From: JBDTGE01 sp050742975
GTDB taxonomy: Bacteria > Actinomycetota > Actinomycetes > Mycobacteriales > Jatrophihabitantaceae
DNA length: 7,737 nucleotides
Direction: 5' to 3'
Assembly: GCA_050742975.1 (NCBI GenBank)
Contig: JBOGDQ010000212.1
Span: 1-7,737 of the forward strand
The notes under the pieces are model-generated. The model was not told the origin of the DNA. It saw nothing but the letters and a program-made list of their open reading frames with translations, and did not search any database. Both the position numbers and the translations under genes were made by a program. This document shows positions 7,050 to 7,737 of this stretch, one piece after another; position 1 is the stretch's first letter; each line of letters starts with the position of its first letter.

Positions 7050-7055
7050 CAGAGA
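7050..7055. other. Right core spacer (CAGAGA), inferred to come from a previous site
   Basis: These six bases lie between the right inverted repeat and the resolvase 5' flank and are not needed to rebuild the resolvase gene. The simplest reading is that they travelled with the element from its previous location. In a circular form they would separate the two 11-bp repeats by exactly six bases. Confidence 0.55.
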
Positions 7056-7493
7056 ACTCGGCCACCATCGCCAGGACGTTGAACAGCAGCCGGCCTACTG
7101 GGTCAGTCGGGTCGTAGACCGACGAACCCAGACTGAGGCGGACCTTGCGTTTGGTCAGGTCCTCGGCGATGGCGCGGGCATCGGGCAGTGAGCGGGCCAG
7201 TCGGTCCAGTTTGGTGACCACCAGGGTGTCACCGGCCCGGCACGCGGCCAGCGCCTCGCGCAGACCCGGCCGTTCCCGGTTGGTGCCGGTCAGACCGTGA
7301 TCGACGTAGATGCGCTCGACATCGACGCCGAGCGCGGCCAGTCCGTCGCGCTGCGCGGTGAGATCCTGTTCTTCGGTGGACACGCGGGCGTATCCGATCA
7401 GCAGTCCCGACATCTCGAGCCTCCACAGACTGAGGTCGATCCAGCGCCGGACGACGCCGGCCTCGGCGACGGACCGAAGCCCGCTCCCACCAG

Positions 7494-7522
7494 TGTCCGA
7501 CTATGTACAACATTCGAGTACG
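7494..7522. promoter_or_regulatory. Candidate res crossover site (site I-like) of the interrupted resolvase
   Basis: A locally AT-richer block upstream of the resolvase begins TGTCCGACTATGTAC and ends ACATTCGAGTACG. It resembles the remembered Tn3/gamma-delta res site I layout: a TGTC-x-GA end, an AT-rich centre with TA/AA steps, and a TTCGA-type other end. It starts about 80 bp from the resolvase start codon. In Tn3-type res regions site I lies furthest from tnpR, so 7414-7493 would hold sites II and III, which I could not recognise. The same stretch probably contains the divergent promoters for the resolvase and the gene at 7532. The match is by eye. Confidence 0.4.
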
Positions 7523-7531
7523 CTCGATGAT

Positions 7532-7737
7532 GTGGACGTGATCTGGTCCGACGAGGCCGCCGGACACCTGGCCCGCTCGCAGCGTTATCCCGACGCGATC
7601 GACATCGAGCTCGACTGGACTCACGAGGCGGTGAACGACGTTGACGCTGTTCAGGTCGACCCGTACTGGCCGTCGCGAGTCAACGCCCTGGCCGTCATCG
7701 GCTACTCCCCAGGAGCTGGCGCCGTGCTGCTCGTGCT
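7532..7737 (+). CDS. Small toxin-like protein (BrnT/DUF4258-like?), cut by the window edge
   Basis: GTG 7532 opens a frame that begins VDVIWSDEAAGHLARSQRYP, then HEAVNDVDAVQVDPYWPSRV and ALAVIGYSPGAGAVLLV, reaching the right edge without a stop (68 residues visible). The order W-S-D-E-A near the start, a helix, a D-A-V-x-x-D-P segment and an I-G-Y-S strand pair looks like small RNase-type toxins and related proteins of actinobacteria. The family name is tentative. No clear ribosome binding site precedes the GTG, so it may be translated from a near-leaderless message; GTG 7538 is an alternative start. It diverges from the resolvase with the candidate res site between them, a position where Tn3-family transposons often carry toxin-antitoxin genes. 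An antitoxin, if present, would be downstream, outside the window. Confidence 0.45.
   Translation, partial: MDVIWSDEAAGHLARSQRYPDAIDIELDWTHEAVNDVDAVQVDPYWPSRVNALAVIGYSPGAGAVLLV

Larger units (their letters stand above)
1130..7055 (-). mobile_element. Tn554-like tyrosine-recombinase transposon with two nuclease-like cargo genes
   Basis: An element of 5,920 bp (body 1136-7049 plus one 6-bp spacer) splits the resolvase gene. The evidence is direct: the resolvase catalytic half stops matching after VAEF at 7056, and the HTH half resumes with EGDLIR at 1130-1135. Both junctions carry an 11-bp inverted repeat differing at one base. Gene order from the right end is tnpA, tnpB, PGN_0703-type nuclease, second nuclease-like gene. 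All are on the minus strand, tightly packed, and the last stop codon is only about 40 bp from the left repeat. The recombinase pair, the lack of an obvious target duplication and the 6-bp spacers resemble the Tn554 group. That group normally has a third small gene, tnpC, which I do not see. The element shares the orientation of the gene it interrupts. Confidence 0.88.
6997..7413 (-). pseudogene. 5' half of a Tn3-type serine resolvase (catalytic domain), truncated by the element
   Basis: This open frame of 138 residues starts at ATG 7413, with GGAGG 6 nt upstream. Residues 1-120 are a resolvase/invertase catalytic domain: YARVST with nucleophile S12 and R10, and TKLDRLARS with D70, R71 and R74. 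They continue into the long E helix (GRLLFNVLAMVAEF). After F120 the frame enters the element and adds 18 foreign residues (SVIWTRRDPRLPDVRVAA) before stopping at 6997. The helix-turn-helix half of the gene is at 732-1135. The fragment has all catalytic side chains but only part of the dimer helix and no HTH, so it should not recombine res sites. Excision of the element would restore the full gene. Confidence 0.9.

Noticed and set aside
7526..7537. GATGATGTGGAC resembles the left terminal repeat (shared ATGTGGAC)
   Set aside because: It lies at the start of the toxin-like gene, matches only 8 bases, and the element ends are fixed by the resolvase reconstruction.
1..7737. CRISPR array, tRNA or rRNA gene, or tRNA-type attachment site
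   Set aside because: No regularly spaced repeats and no tRNA- or rRNA-like segments were recognised; the integration site is within a protein gene.

Overview
The window is high-GC DNA with frequent GTG starts and good GGAGG-type ribosome binding sites, which suggests an actinomycete. I cannot name the genus from sequence alone. It is an accessory region: one mobile element has inserted into another, next to decayed chromosomal-type genes.

Layout. On the left, positions 1-228 hold a frameshifted, edge-truncated YjbR/MmcQ-like gene (minus strand). Positions 375-623 hold a class I methyltransferase remnant that has lost its SAM-binding core (plus strand). From 732 to 7413 (minus strand) there is a Tn3-type serine resolvase gene split in two. 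Its catalytic half is at 7056-7413 and its DNA-binding half at 732-1135. Between the halves lies a 5.92-kb element bounded by near-perfect 11-bp inverted repeats (TTATSTGGACA) at 1136-1146 and 7039-7049, each with a 6-bp spacer outside it. Removing 1136-7055 rejoins the resolvase in frame across the conserved ...VAEF/EGDLIR... segment, so the boundaries are read directly from the sequence. On the right, upstream of the resolvase, are a candidate res crossover site (7494-7522) and the start of a plus-strand, toxin-like gene that runs off the edge.

The inserted element is a compact four-gene operon on the minus strand. It contains tnpA and tnpB (two tyrosine recombinases resembling the Tn554 TnpA/TnpB pair, overlapping as GTGA), a PGN_0703-family putative restriction endonuclease whose start lies inside the end of tnpB, and, 3 bp further on, an unrecognised 418-aa protein with its own PD-(D/E)XK-like signature. 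The recombinases would excise and integrate the element. The two nuclease-like proteins are the cargo, and I propose them as a candidate two-component anti-phage or anti-plasmid module. No DNA methyltransferase accompanies them. Sampled stretches of the cargo are clearly less GC-rich than the recombinase genes, which fits a cargo acquired separately. The element points the same way as the resolvase it interrupts, so the resolvase promoter may drive the whole operon. A hairpin around the tnpA ribosome binding site may link tnpA translation to that incoming traffic.
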